From: Bryobacterales bacterium
GTDB taxonomy: Bacteria; Acidobacteriota; Terriglobia; Bryobacterales; UBA6623
Length of the DNA: 62,091 nt
Reading direction: 5' to 3'
Assembly (NCBI GenBank): GCA_028819215.1
Contig: JAPPMG010000004.1
Location: 1 to 62,091 of the forward strand
Shown here: positions 34,122 to 42,060 of the stretch, piece after piece
How the letters are laid out: each line of letters begins with the position of its first letter
How positions within the stretch are numbered: position 1 is the first letter of the stretch
Notes under the pieces: model-generated
Seen by the model: only the letters and a program-made list of their open reading frames with translations
Told to the model about the DNA's origin: nothing
The model's database searches: none
Program-made: the position numbers and the translations under genes

Positions 34122-36193
34122 TGGACGATCGTATTCCCGTGCCTGCTGCCAAGCCCTGCCCAGCCGACTCGAAACGGCTAAAGGTTTGCTTGGTCGGCAA
34201 GTACCCACCAATCCAAGGCGGCGTCAGCGCCACAATGTACTGGACTGCCCGGCGCCTAGCCCGACGTGGGCATCGAGTCTGGGTCGTGACCAATGCATCA
34301 GACGTGGGAGCAGAATATCGCATGCATCTCGGACCCGAGGACGCTGAGTGGATGGAGCCCCGTTTCGGCCCCTGCGGTGGTTCCGTTAGCGTTCATCCCA
34401 TCGCAGCGTACGATCCGCGGCGCATGGCCCATATTCCGCAAACCCAGGCCGCAGTTTCAAGAATTGCTGCGGCCACCGCGAGAGTAATAGAAGAAAATGG
34501 ATGCGACGTTTGCTTCGCATATTACACGGAGCCGTATGGAGTGGCGTGCCACGTTGCTCATTTGTGGACCGGCGTTCCATACGTGATCAGACACGCAGGA
34601 AGCGATATAGATCGCTTGATGTTAATCCCAGAACTTTCTGAAACATATCAAAGAGTGTTTCGTTCGGCAGCTGCCGTCTTAACTAGGACTGACTTGGCTA
34701 GCCGATTTCTGCGAATGGGTGTCGAAAGAAGTCGAATCGTTACTCGCATCGGGTTCGAGATTCCAGACATCTTTTCGCCAAGCCAAGAACCTCTCGATCT
34801 CGCATCCATCCTTTCGGCAGCGAATCGCGAAGCGTTCCAGCATATACCGAAGGATCTAGCCCGTCACGACCCACCTGACCCATCGATTGTATCGATTGGT
34901 TTGTATGGCAAGGTTGGCGAGGCGAAAGGATCATTCGACCTGATTCCTGTATTGAAGATCCTCAAGCAGCAGGGTGTCGATTTCAACTTCTTATGCATGG
35001 CCAACGGAACACAATTCCCGGCCTTCCTGAAGGCGCTCCGCGCGGCGGGTCTCAGCGATAGAACTTGGTTACTGCCTTTTCTGCCTCATTGGCACGTGCC
35101 CGCATTCATCGCAGCATGCGACGCGGTGTGCTTTTTGGAGCGAGATTTTCCGATCACCATCCACGGCCCAATAATCCCGCGCGAAGTGATGAGTTGCGGC
35201 CGATGCCTGATCGTATCCCGAGAAATTGAAAAGAAGCAGCGGGATCTTCTCGACTTGCGTGACGGACACAACGTCTTGGTAGTAGACGACCCTCGGAACC
35301 GAGAATCGCTCGTACGAATTATTCGCACCATCGCTACAGATGTCTCTCTCGCTACAAGAATCGGACGAAACGCTGGCCAGCAATTCCAAGGTCAATCGCG
35401 CACAGACAACTCGATGAAAGAGTTTGAACGTTTGCTTACCGCCGCCACTGAAGAGCGCGTTCCAGAGGCCAATCACGCCGCAGGTGGCTGGAGTACAGAA
35501 CCCAAATCGGACAGCATAATTCCAGCAGAAATCCGATCCTTGTTTCCACTCAGTGATCGCCTAATTTCGACCCATGGGAACCAATTGTGGCGCGATTTCG
35601 AACGCAGGAACAATTGCCCCGATGATCAAAGCGATGTCATAACATCGATCATGTTCATTCGGCATCTCATGGACCATTTCATGATGTCGGAGATCGGAAC
35701 GACTGATGTGCCTGAGTACATAGTGGATGTGCTGTCACTTGAACGTACCGTTCTGGAGTCGTCCGAATTGGTCCGACAGGGAAAATCTCTAGTTCTTGGA
35801 CGGAGGCTTGACGAAACTTTCGATTTTGGTATCACGGATGTGTTTGACAGGATTCGACCCCACAAGAGACTTGGATGCGCATTATGTAATATGCAAATAG
35901 ATTTATCGAAACTGCGTGAAATTATGCATCAGGGTGAAGAAATACCCCTTCGACTTCCTGCTGTAGAGCAATCGATCTTGGTTGTGCCATATCCCAACTA
36001 CAGAGTAAGACTGTTTCGCATTTCACGGCAAGGGGGTGCGCTTCTAGAATTATGCGACGGCAGACGTTCTGTGCACGAGATCGTTGGTCATTTCCAGCGC
36101 TTGTCCGATTTGTCTTGCGAAGACGTGGTTCTGGAGTCCATTCGACGCGCCATTTCAGACCTGCTCCAAAAGGGTATTTTGGTTGCTACATGA
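34121..36193 (+). CDS. GT4-like glycosyltransferase with C-terminal PqqD-like domain
   Basis: This 690-residue protein starts at ATG 34121, sharing a base with the permease TGA. Residues about 20-420 form a GT-B glycosyltransferase: KVCLVGKYPPIQGGVSATMY, VPYVIRHAGSDIDRLM, GLYGKVGEAKGSFDL, LPFLPHWHVPAFIAACDAVC and FPITIHGPIIPREVMSCGRC. About 130 unassigned residues follow. Residues 627-690 (YRVRLFRISRQGGALLELCD, GRRSVHEIV, AISDLLQKGIL) match the PqqD-like RRE fold. Fusion of an RRE-like domain to a glycosyltransferase implies that the peptide itself is the acceptor. The ATGA overlap with the next gene implies translational coupling. Confidence 0.8.
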   Translation: MDDRIPVPAAKPCPADSKRLKVCLVGKYPPIQGGVSATMYWTARRLARRGHRVWVVTNASDVGAEYRMHLGPEDAEWMEPRFGPCGGSVSVHPIAAYDPRRMAHIPQTQAAVSRIAAATARVIEENGCDVCFAYYTEPYGVACHVAHLWTGVPYVIRHAGSDIDRLMLIPELSETYQRVFRSAAAVLTRTDLASRFLRMGVERSRIVTRIGFEIPDIFSPSQEPLDLASILSAANREAFQHIPKDLARHDPPDPSIVSIGLYGKVGEAKGSFDLIPVLKILKQQGVDFNFLCMANGTQFPAFLKALRAAGLSDRTWLLPFLPHWHVPAFIAACDAVCFLERDFPITIHGPIIPREVMSCGRCLIVSREIEKKQRDLLDLRDGHNVLVVDDPRNRESLVRIIRTIATDVSLATRIGRNAGQQFQGQSRTDNSMKEFERLLTAATEERVPEANHAAGGWSTEPKSDSIIPAEIRSLFPLSDRLISTHGNQLWRDFERRNNCPDDQSDVITSIMFIRHLMDHFMMSEIGTTDVPEYIVDVLSLERTVLESSELVRQGKSLVLGRRLDETFDFGITDVFDRIRPHKRLGCALCNMQIDLSKLREIMHQGEEIPLRLPAVEQSILVVPYPNYRVRLFRISRQGGALLELCDGRRSVHEIVGHFQRLSDLSCEDVVLESIRRAISDLLQKGILVAT

Positions 36194-37431
36194 GTTTAGA
36201 TACCGACGTATTTGCCCCAGAGGGTATTGTGCCGAAATTGCGTACTGATCTTGAACACTCGAGCCTTGACAAGGGACACAAGACAGTAGTAATTAAAGAT
36301 AGGTCTAATGCTCGCTATTATTACATGAGGGAGGAAGAGCTGTCTCTGCTGCAGCTCTGCGACGGTCACCGTTCAGTGTCAAAGATCCATGCGTGCTTTA
36401 TCGAGCAGTCGGGAAAGTATATCGAGATCGACTCGATCCGAGAGTTCTTACGGAGGATTGAAGTCGCTGGACTATTACAGTCACAGAGGCATCAAGGTGA
36501 GCAGAAAGTCCCCGAGAACTCATCTCGGATCCGATCAAAGAGTGTGCTTTACTGGAGAATTAAGGCTATTGATCCGGATCGGTTTCTCGGGCGGCTTGTG
36601 CCGATAACGAATAAACTCTTTACCCCATACTTCGGATGTCTTTGTGCGCTCATTGTTACTGCGGCGATCTCGATGCTAATACGGCATCATGGAGAGTTTT
36701 CGAATTCCCTGCAGTCAGGAGGACTTGCGGTATTTCTTGTGACGTTACTGATATCGTTTGGCATTTGTGTCATTCATGAACTCTCTCATGGTCTCGCTTG
36801 TAAACACTGGGGTGGAGAAGTGCACGAACTGGGGTTTCTGCTGATTTATTTCAATCCAGCACTTTATTGCAATGTCACGGATGCGTGGCTATTTCCTCGA
36901 AAGCGGCACCGAGTCTTCACGATGGCGGCAGGAACTGCTTGCGACGCATTGGTCGGAGCTTTCTTCGTGTTCTCGTGGTGGTTGACCATGCAGTTTGAAT
37001 TCATAAACACGGTTTTCGCGATGGTTGTGTTGATTATTGAGCTGAAGATTCTCGCCAATCTTAATCCTCTAATCCGTCTTGACGGGTATTACGTTCTGTC
37101 CGATATACTAGGTCTCCCAAATCTTCGGAAGCGCGCATTTCACTTCACTTGGTCTACGATTTCGCCTCGCCTGAAGGTGGACGCCAAGGACGCGCATCTT
37201 CCCGTGTCGACTAAGTTCACTCTGTTCTTGTACGCTGTGCTTGCCGCGCCGTTCTCCGTATTGTTCTTGGTGTGGACACTTCACCGTATCGCTTGGGTAG
37301 TGGTGGGCTCGGCAGGCTTGATCGACTGGGCAGTGACCGCGATCTTGGCGCTAATTGTGTTCCGCGTACAAGTCGTCAAGGCAATGGGCGAGTTGAGGGC
37401 GTGGCTAACTGGGACGTCCCGCATACAGTGA
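36190..37431 (+). CDS. M50 (site-2-type) membrane metalloprotease with N-terminal PqqD-like domain
   Basis: The 413-residue protein starts at ATG 36190 in an ATGA overlap with the glycosyltransferase. Residues about 28-100 (YYYMREEELSLLQLCDGHRS, FLRRIEVAGLL) form a PqqD-like domain. At least six membrane helices follow. The zinc site is HELSH at 196-200, with LNPLIRLDGYY near 291-301 supplying the third ligand (D298). M50 proteases with this N-terminal domain occur in peptide-modification operons, where they may cut leaders in the membrane or act on immunity and regulation. Here leader processing is the simplest idea. Confidence 0.85.
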   Translation: MSLDTDVFAPEGIVPKLRTDLEHSSLDKGHKTVVIKDRSNARYYYMREEELSLLQLCDGHRSVSKIHACFIEQSGKYIEIDSIREFLRRIEVAGLLQSQRHQGEQKVPENSSRIRSKSVLYWRIKAIDPDRFLGRLVPITNKLFTPYFGCLCALIVTAAISMLIRHHGEFSNSLQSGGLAVFLVTLLISFGICVIHELSHGLACKHWGGEVHELGFLLIYFNPALYCNVTDAWLFPRKRHRVFTMAAGTACDALVGAFFVFSWWLTMQFEFINTVFAMVVLIIELKILANLNPLIRLDGYYVLSDILGLPNLRKRAFHFTWSTISPRLKVDAKDAHLPVSTKFTLFLYAVLAAPFSVLFLVWTLHRIAWVVVGSAGLIDWAVTAILALIVFRVQVVKAMGELRAWLTGTSRIQ

Positions 37432-37441
37432 GGTGCTGTCG

Positions 37442-39097
37442 ATGTACGCGTTAGTGTTCGACGGTCTGCCGCGGTTCGTCGAGAAGAAGAAGGGACTGAG
37501 CCCCGACACAACACGTGTATTCGGGGCGACCTTGTATGCCGACGAGGTGGTACGTGCGTTCTTGCGGTACGGCACAGCGGATTCCTATCGCTTTCTGGAC
37601 CGAGGTGTGAATCGTGGCTTGGGAGCGTGGGTCGTAGCACCGGACGGCTCGAGTACGGAGGTTCTTGGCCTGCACTCAGTCGATCAGATCACGGATGCCG
37701 CGGAGCTAGTCTTGTTCTCGTTTCGTGCAACGCCGCAGGACTTGGTTCCCGTGCGCAGGTACTTCCGGAGACCTTGGCCCATAGTTGGCGTTATTCACGC
37801 TATGAGCGATGTAGTGGCATCGGATCTAGCCTGGGAAAGCTTGGCGGATGAGCTTAAGCCGTTTGATGCCATTGTCTGCTCTTCGCAGGCTGGCCGCACT
37901 GTCTTTCACAAGCTGGCGACCCAAGCTCAAGAGTCGCTACGTGTGAGCGGCAGGGTGCCGATGTCTCTCGGCGTCCAAACGCCCGTTATTCCATTGGGCG
38001 TCGACTGCGATTCGTTTCGCTTCAGTCGCGAGGAAGCTCGTGCTCAACTCGCGATCGGCCGCCAAACGCCGGTCGTACTCTGTTTCGGCCGCTTGACGCC
38101 ACATGCGAAAGCGGATTTGGGGCCGCTCTTGCTCGGCTGGTGCCGACTTGTGAAGGAGATCAGTGGCGGCGCACTGTTGATCATTGCCGGCGACGACACG
38201 CGACACTCGATGGCGGGAGATTTGGAGCGATACGTTGGTTTTCTTGGTTGTTCCGATTCGGTACGTGTTATTCCCGATATCGATGCTCGTGCCAAGCGGG
38301 TCTTGTTCGCAGCGGCGGACATTTTCGTTGCGCCTAGCGATCACGTTCAGGAAACGTTCGGCATAAGCGTGATTGAGGCTCTCGCCTCCGGCCTGCCTGT
38401 GGTCGCGGCGGACTGGAGTGGGTTTCGCGAAATCGTCGATGATGGCGAGACCGGGTATCTGGTGCCAACGCAGTGGCTCAATTTATCAGGCGGGTTGGAA
38501 CTTGCGGGAACCTGTTATGGATTCGAGTCGCGCAACACCGTGCTCGCCGGCATGACGATCATCGACCACGAGGTGTTGATGTGTCGCTTGCACGATTTGC
38601 TGTTCGCCCCGAAGCTGCGCACGGAACTGGGTCGGAGGGCGCGCGAGACTGCGCGCAGCCGGTTTGACTGGCGCGTGGTGATACCACAATACGAGGGTCT
38701 GTTTCGGGCTTTACTTGCATCTCGCTCTAGACGGGCGTGGGAGAGCCCAGCTACGCCGTTCACGTACGACGTTCAGGACGTGTTCGGCCACTATCCAACC
38801 GGAGTCCTGGCGGGGAGCGCGTCACTTGAGGTCTCGGGGCTCGGTAGAGCGTGGCTGGCGAGCCCGTTTCCGCTGAGCACTCTTGACGATTTCCGTATCG
38901 AGGAGTCTGTGGTCGAAGACGTGTTGCGGCAAGTGCTCGCCGCCCCGCGGGACGCCACTGTCAAGAGAGTGAGCGACCGCCTGCTCGCACGGTTTGGCCA
39001 AATCGTCGGCGGTTGGCTGGTGTCGCGTCTCATAAAATATGGACTGTTACGGGTGACGGGGGGCGCGGGTAGTGACAGCGCTGTGGCGGGCAGTTGA
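37442..39097 (+). CDS. GT4-like glycosyltransferase, second in the cluster
   Basis: This protein of about 551 residues starts at ATG 37442, six bases after GAGGTG; a GTG at 37433 is an alternative. The N-terminal domain is GT-B-like. The nucleotide-sugar half has PVVLCFGRLTPHAKADLGPL, RVLFAAADIFVAPSDHVQET and FGISVIEALASGLPVVAADW. Residues about 450-545 (EESVVEDVLRQVL, VKRVSDRLLARFGQIVGGWL, VSRLIKYGLLRV) form a helical C-terminal region whose end resembles a winged-helix or diverged RRE. That resemblance is weak. The gene is 10 nt after the M50 stop, so it belongs to the operon. It probably adds a second sugar. Confidence 0.82.
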   Translation: MYALVFDGLPRFVEKKKGLSPDTTRVFGATLYADEVVRAFLRYGTADSYRFLDRGVNRGLGAWVVAPDGSSTEVLGLHSVDQITDAAELVLFSFRATPQDLVPVRRYFRRPWPIVGVIHAMSDVVASDLAWESLADELKPFDAIVCSSQAGRTVFHKLATQAQESLRVSGRVPMSLGVQTPVIPLGVDCDSFRFSREEARAQLAIGRQTPVVLCFGRLTPHAKADLGPLLLGWCRLVKEISGGALLIIAGDDTRHSMAGDLERYVGFLGCSDSVRVIPDIDARAKRVLFAAADIFVAPSDHVQETFGISVIEALASGLPVVAADWSGFREIVDDGETGYLVPTQWLNLSGGLELAGTCYGFESRNTVLAGMTIIDHEVLMCRLHDLLFAPKLRTELGRRARETARSRFDWRVVIPQYEGLFRALLASRSRRAWESPATPFTYDVQDVFGHYPTGVLAGSASLEVSGLGRAWLASPFPLSTLDDFRIEESVVEDVLRQVLAAPRDATVKRVSDRLLARFGQIVGGWLVSRLIKYGLLRVTGGAGSDSAVAGS

Positions 39098-39302
39098 GTC
39101 GAGTGACCACCTGGAATCGAGGCGTGAAGACAATTGGGGCGCACTAAGGGCGTCGGCGGAGTGTGCCGTACCGGGGTGAGATCTGGTCAGTTAGTCTGCG
39201 GGCTTCATGTGCCTTGTGGGTGTTGTGCTACTGCTGGCTTCGCGCGGCTATGCGTGTGCGGACCGGTGAGTTCCGCAGCAGATGCCTCGGGAGGATGAGA
39301 TT

Positions 39303-41408
39303 GTGCCACATAGAAATGTTGTTGCGGGCCTTGGCCTCATTGTCGCAGCCGGTGCAATCCTCGCCCTCGAGTACCCAACCACGAAGCGGGGGGACACCAT
39401 TGATACCATCCACGGCGTGAGGGTTCCTGACCCTTATCGGTGGCTTGAGGATTTGGATCGCGAGGACACGAAGGAGTGGGTTGGCCACCAGGATCGAATT
39501 GCGCGGGAGTATTTGGGCGCCCGAGACTTGCGGAGCGCGATCCACGTCCGCCTAGCGGGCCTTTGGCGGCACGACCGATACAGTCACTTCAGTCGCGCCG
39601 GCGCGAAGTATTTCTACCTCTTCCGGGGGACTTCGGCGGATCAGTCCGCTCTTTTCTTCGCGGAATCGGTGAGAGGACGGAGGCACGTCCTAGTGGATCC
39701 AACTTCTGACTTGGAGCCGGGTCAGTCACTGGGCGCGGTGTTTCCTAACCCGGACGGCAGCGTCGTCGCATACCAGATTCGCTCTAGCGGCTCGGACCGG
39801 AGGGAGGTGGCGTTCGTGAGCGTAAACCCGCGCGAACCCCTTCCCGATATGCTGCGGGGGACTAGGCCGGATCCCATCGCTTGGACCGCCAGAGGCGACG
39901 GAGTCTATTACAACCGTTTCGTCTCAAAGGAGTCTGCGGCTGAAATGGGGATGGTACAAGCAGGAATTTTTCTCCACGTCTTGGGGACGCCTCCATCCCA
40001 AGATGTTCTGGTTTACAGCGAACCGGACCGTCCCAAGCTGACATACTCTGCACGGGAGAGTGCTGACGGACGACTCTTGATCCTTAATATACGGCAGGGA
40101 GCGGACCGGCGAAACCAGCTGATCCTGCGCAGGCTGCAACACGAAGGTCGCGATGAACTTGTGCTCGGCGACCGGTTCCAGCACGAGTTTGAATTCGTAG
40201 GCAACGAGCAAGACACCGTCTTCGTTCGGACTAACCGCGGTGCTGTGCGTGGGCGACTAATTGCCATGAAATTGGATGATTCAGGTCCAGGAAGCTGGAC
40301 CACCATCGTTCCCGAATCGGACGATGTCTTGGTAGCTGCTACCTATGTCGATGGACATCTGGTGCTGTCCTATCTCAGGGACTCGCACACCGTGGTCAGG
40401 CTCATGAGTGTTCGAGGGCCGGAACGAGTCGACGTCGCACTTCCGGCACTCGGGCGGGCATTTGGGTTCCGAAGGGATTCGTCCGCAACGTCGGTCTTGT
40501 ACACCTTCACCAGCTTTACGCAGCCCCATACCGTTTACGAGTTGAATTTGGAAACCGCCAGGAGCACGTCCGTCGCAGGGCCGGAGATCGATGCCGACTT
40601 CGATCAGATCGCAAGTCACTTGGAATTCTATCCGGGCTCCGACGGGCAAATGATACCGATCTACATCAGCCACCTCTGTGACGGTGACCACTCGCGGGAA
40701 CAGCCCGCCCAGCTACGGGTCTATGGAGGTTTTGGGGTTCCGGTAACCCCTTCGTTTTCCGTCCCTGATCTGTTGTGGATGGAGATGGGGGGGCTCCTCG
40801 CGATGCCCGGCGTTCGGGGCGGCGGCGAGTACGGAACGGATTGGCATCACGCTGCCACGAAGACTCGGAAACAGGTAACGTTTAGCGACACGATCCGAGC
40901 AGCCGAGTGGTTGATCGAACAGGGCTATACGTCGTCGTCGAAACTGGCAGTCACCGGGGCGAGCAACGGAGCTTTGGTGGCGGCCGTTTGCATATTGCAG
41001 CGTCCAAGGCTATTCAGGGCGGCGGTTCTGCGAAACGGGGTCTTGGACATGTTACGGTTTCCCCGCTTTACAATCGGCTGGGCATGGACGCCGGAATTCG
41101 GCTCCCCCGACAGTGCCGACGAGTTTCAGGCCCTATTCTCGTACTCGCCAGTTCACAATGCCAAACCGAACGTTGAGTATCCCAGCGTCCTAGTGATGGC
41201 CGGGCTTCACGACGACCGCGTCGTCCCGCTGCATAGTTTCAAGTTCGCCGCGGCATTGCAATTCGCGCAAGAATCCCCGAATCCGGTTATCTTGCGGGTG
41301 CGGCGACAGGACGGCCATCTCGGCAGCCGTGCGCTGCCGTCGCTGATCGATAAGGAAACTGACGTCCTTGTGTTCTTGGCACGCGAACTTGGAGTGGAAC
41401 CGCCTTAG
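39303..41408 (+). CDS. Exported prolyl-oligopeptidase-family (S9) serine peptidase
   Basis: This protein of about 701 residues starts at GTG 39303, eight bases after GGGAGG; ATG 39282 is an alternative. The N-terminal hydrophobic segment (VVAGLGLIVAAGAILALEYP) suggests export or anchoring. The S9A pattern follows: DPYRWLEDLD, a beta-propeller, then the hydrolase domain with the nucleophile in VTGASNGALVAA, Asp in HDDRVVPLHSFKF and His in QDGHLGSR. The family usually has GxSNGG and GHG; here GASNGA and GHL are variants, so activity may be altered. It follows the second glycosyltransferase by 205 bp. POP-type enzymes remove leaders in some RiPP pathways, which fits the context. Confidence 0.87.
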   Translation: MPHRNVVAGLGLIVAAGAILALEYPTTKRGDTIDTIHGVRVPDPYRWLEDLDREDTKEWVGHQDRIAREYLGARDLRSAIHVRLAGLWRHDRYSHFSRAGAKYFYLFRGTSADQSALFFAESVRGRRHVLVDPTSDLEPGQSLGAVFPNPDGSVVAYQIRSSGSDRREVAFVSVNPREPLPDMLRGTRPDPIAWTARGDGVYYNRFVSKESAAEMGMVQAGIFLHVLGTPPSQDVLVYSEPDRPKLTYSARESADGRLLILNIRQGADRRNQLILRRLQHEGRDELVLGDRFQHEFEFVGNEQDTVFVRTNRGAVRGRLIAMKLDDSGPGSWTTIVPESDDVLVAATYVDGHLVLSYLRDSHTVVRLMSVRGPERVDVALPALGRAFGFRRDSSATSVLYTFTSFTQPHTVYELNLETARSTSVAGPEIDADFDQIASHLEFYPGSDGQMIPIYISHLCDGDHSREQPAQLRVYGGFGVPVTPSFSVPDLLWMEMGGLLAMPGVRGGGEYGTDWHHAATKTRKQVTFSDTIRAAEWLIEQGYTSSSKLAVTGASNGALVAAVCILQRPRLFRAAVLRNGVLDMLRFPRFTIGWAWTPEFGSPDSADEFQALFSYSPVHNAKPNVEYPSVLVMAGLHDDRVVPLHSFKFAAALQFAQESPNPVILRVRRQDGHLGSRALPSLIDKETDVLVFLARELGVEPP

Positions 41409-41808
41409 TGCGTATTCCTCCGCTGAGCTTTGCGCGGAAGGCAGGCCCCGGATCAAACCAATCGAGTTTGGAAGAGTTGGTTGGTAGCCATCTCACCGCG
41501 AAACAGGTTCGCAGATAGAATTCCTGTAGTTGCAACGGGTTTCGGTGAGCGAATGACAAATTGGGTGTTGATTCTTGTAACGAAGTGCTTCGGTCTTCGG
41601 TGCGGCAGAACGATGTTGGAATCGAAGGACAGCGCCGTAGCGCCGCCAGAGACGGACCTTGATGTTCTTGCACGGTCTGAAGTATCTTCACACCGATCTA
41701 CTCGAATTCTGTGCGTTCTCCTTGTTTACCGTGATCACACTCTGAAGCCCAAGCGGTCTGTGAAGCTGAAGGCGTCGAAAGACCCGAACAGGGCGGAGCG
41801 ACATCTCC

Positions 41809-41844
41809 AGCTCTCGAAGAGTCGCCGACCTCTCTTCGAGAGCT
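41809..41844. repeat. Perfect 13-bp inverted repeat (hairpin)
   Basis: AGCTCTCGAAGAG at 41809-41821 pairs with CTCTTCGAGAGCT at 41832-41844 across a 10-nt loop. It shares the CTCTCGAA word with intergenic repeats A and B. No T tract follows, so it may be a recombination or protein-binding site instead of a terminator. Confidence 0.75.
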
Positions 41845-41863
41845 CGGACAAGGGTGGACTGTT

Positions 41864-41881
41864 GGGACCATAGTGGGACCA
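41864..41881 (+). repeat. GGGACCA box pair, right side of the peptide island
   Basis: GGGACCATAGTGGGACCA repeats the box pair at 19477-19494 and 19742-19759 in the same orientation, with one spacer base changed. It lies 0.46 kb after the peptidase gene, so direct copies bracket the 19.7-41.9 kb segment. Confidence 0.55.
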
Positions 41882-42060
41882 CGTTCTTCCTCCAAACTGC
41901 TCCGATTCTCGTTCCCGGGCAAGCGGCTGGACCTAACTGAGTACACGGCGGACACCTGCCCCGGTTCGAAAGGGGACCAATTGGCTAGCGATGATCATTC
42001 TTTCCGCGACTTAGACCGTGCGGCCTCATCGCGGCGGCCATTGAATCCCCCGTCGTCAGG

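Larger units (their letters stand above)
26009..41408 (+). other. RiPP-type peptide biosynthesis and export cluster
   Basis: All genes are on the plus strand: sulfotransferase, precursor, MNIO (DUF692), partner with PqqD-like domain, asparagine-synthetase homologue, ADOP permease, glycosyltransferase with PqqD-like domain, M50 protease with PqqD-like domain, second glycosyltransferase, prolyl oligopeptidase. From the MNIO to the second glycosyltransferase, gaps are 0-26 nt or genes overlap, so they are one transcription unit. A Cys-rich 61-residue peptide upstream of an MNIO plus several RRE-like domains supports the RiPP assignment. Boundaries are by gene content; the adaptor and ATPase at 22714-24786 may belong too. 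Confidence 0.75.
41409..42060. other. Gene-free region between the peptide cluster and the defence island
   Basis: No gene is supported in 652 bases; the 147-codon plus frame at 41430 has no family features. The region contains a strong hairpin and a GGGACCA box pair, listed separately. It is the boundary between two functional islands. Confidence 0.5.

Noticed and set aside
37442..39097. A fourth PqqD-like domain at the end of the second glycosyltransferase
   Set aside because: The segment is helical and ends LIKYGLLRV, but it lacks the CDG signature and cannot be assigned with confidence.
41430..41873. A 147-codon plus-strand frame after the peptidase
   Set aside because: It lacks an RBS, lacks family features and runs through the hairpin and repeat region.
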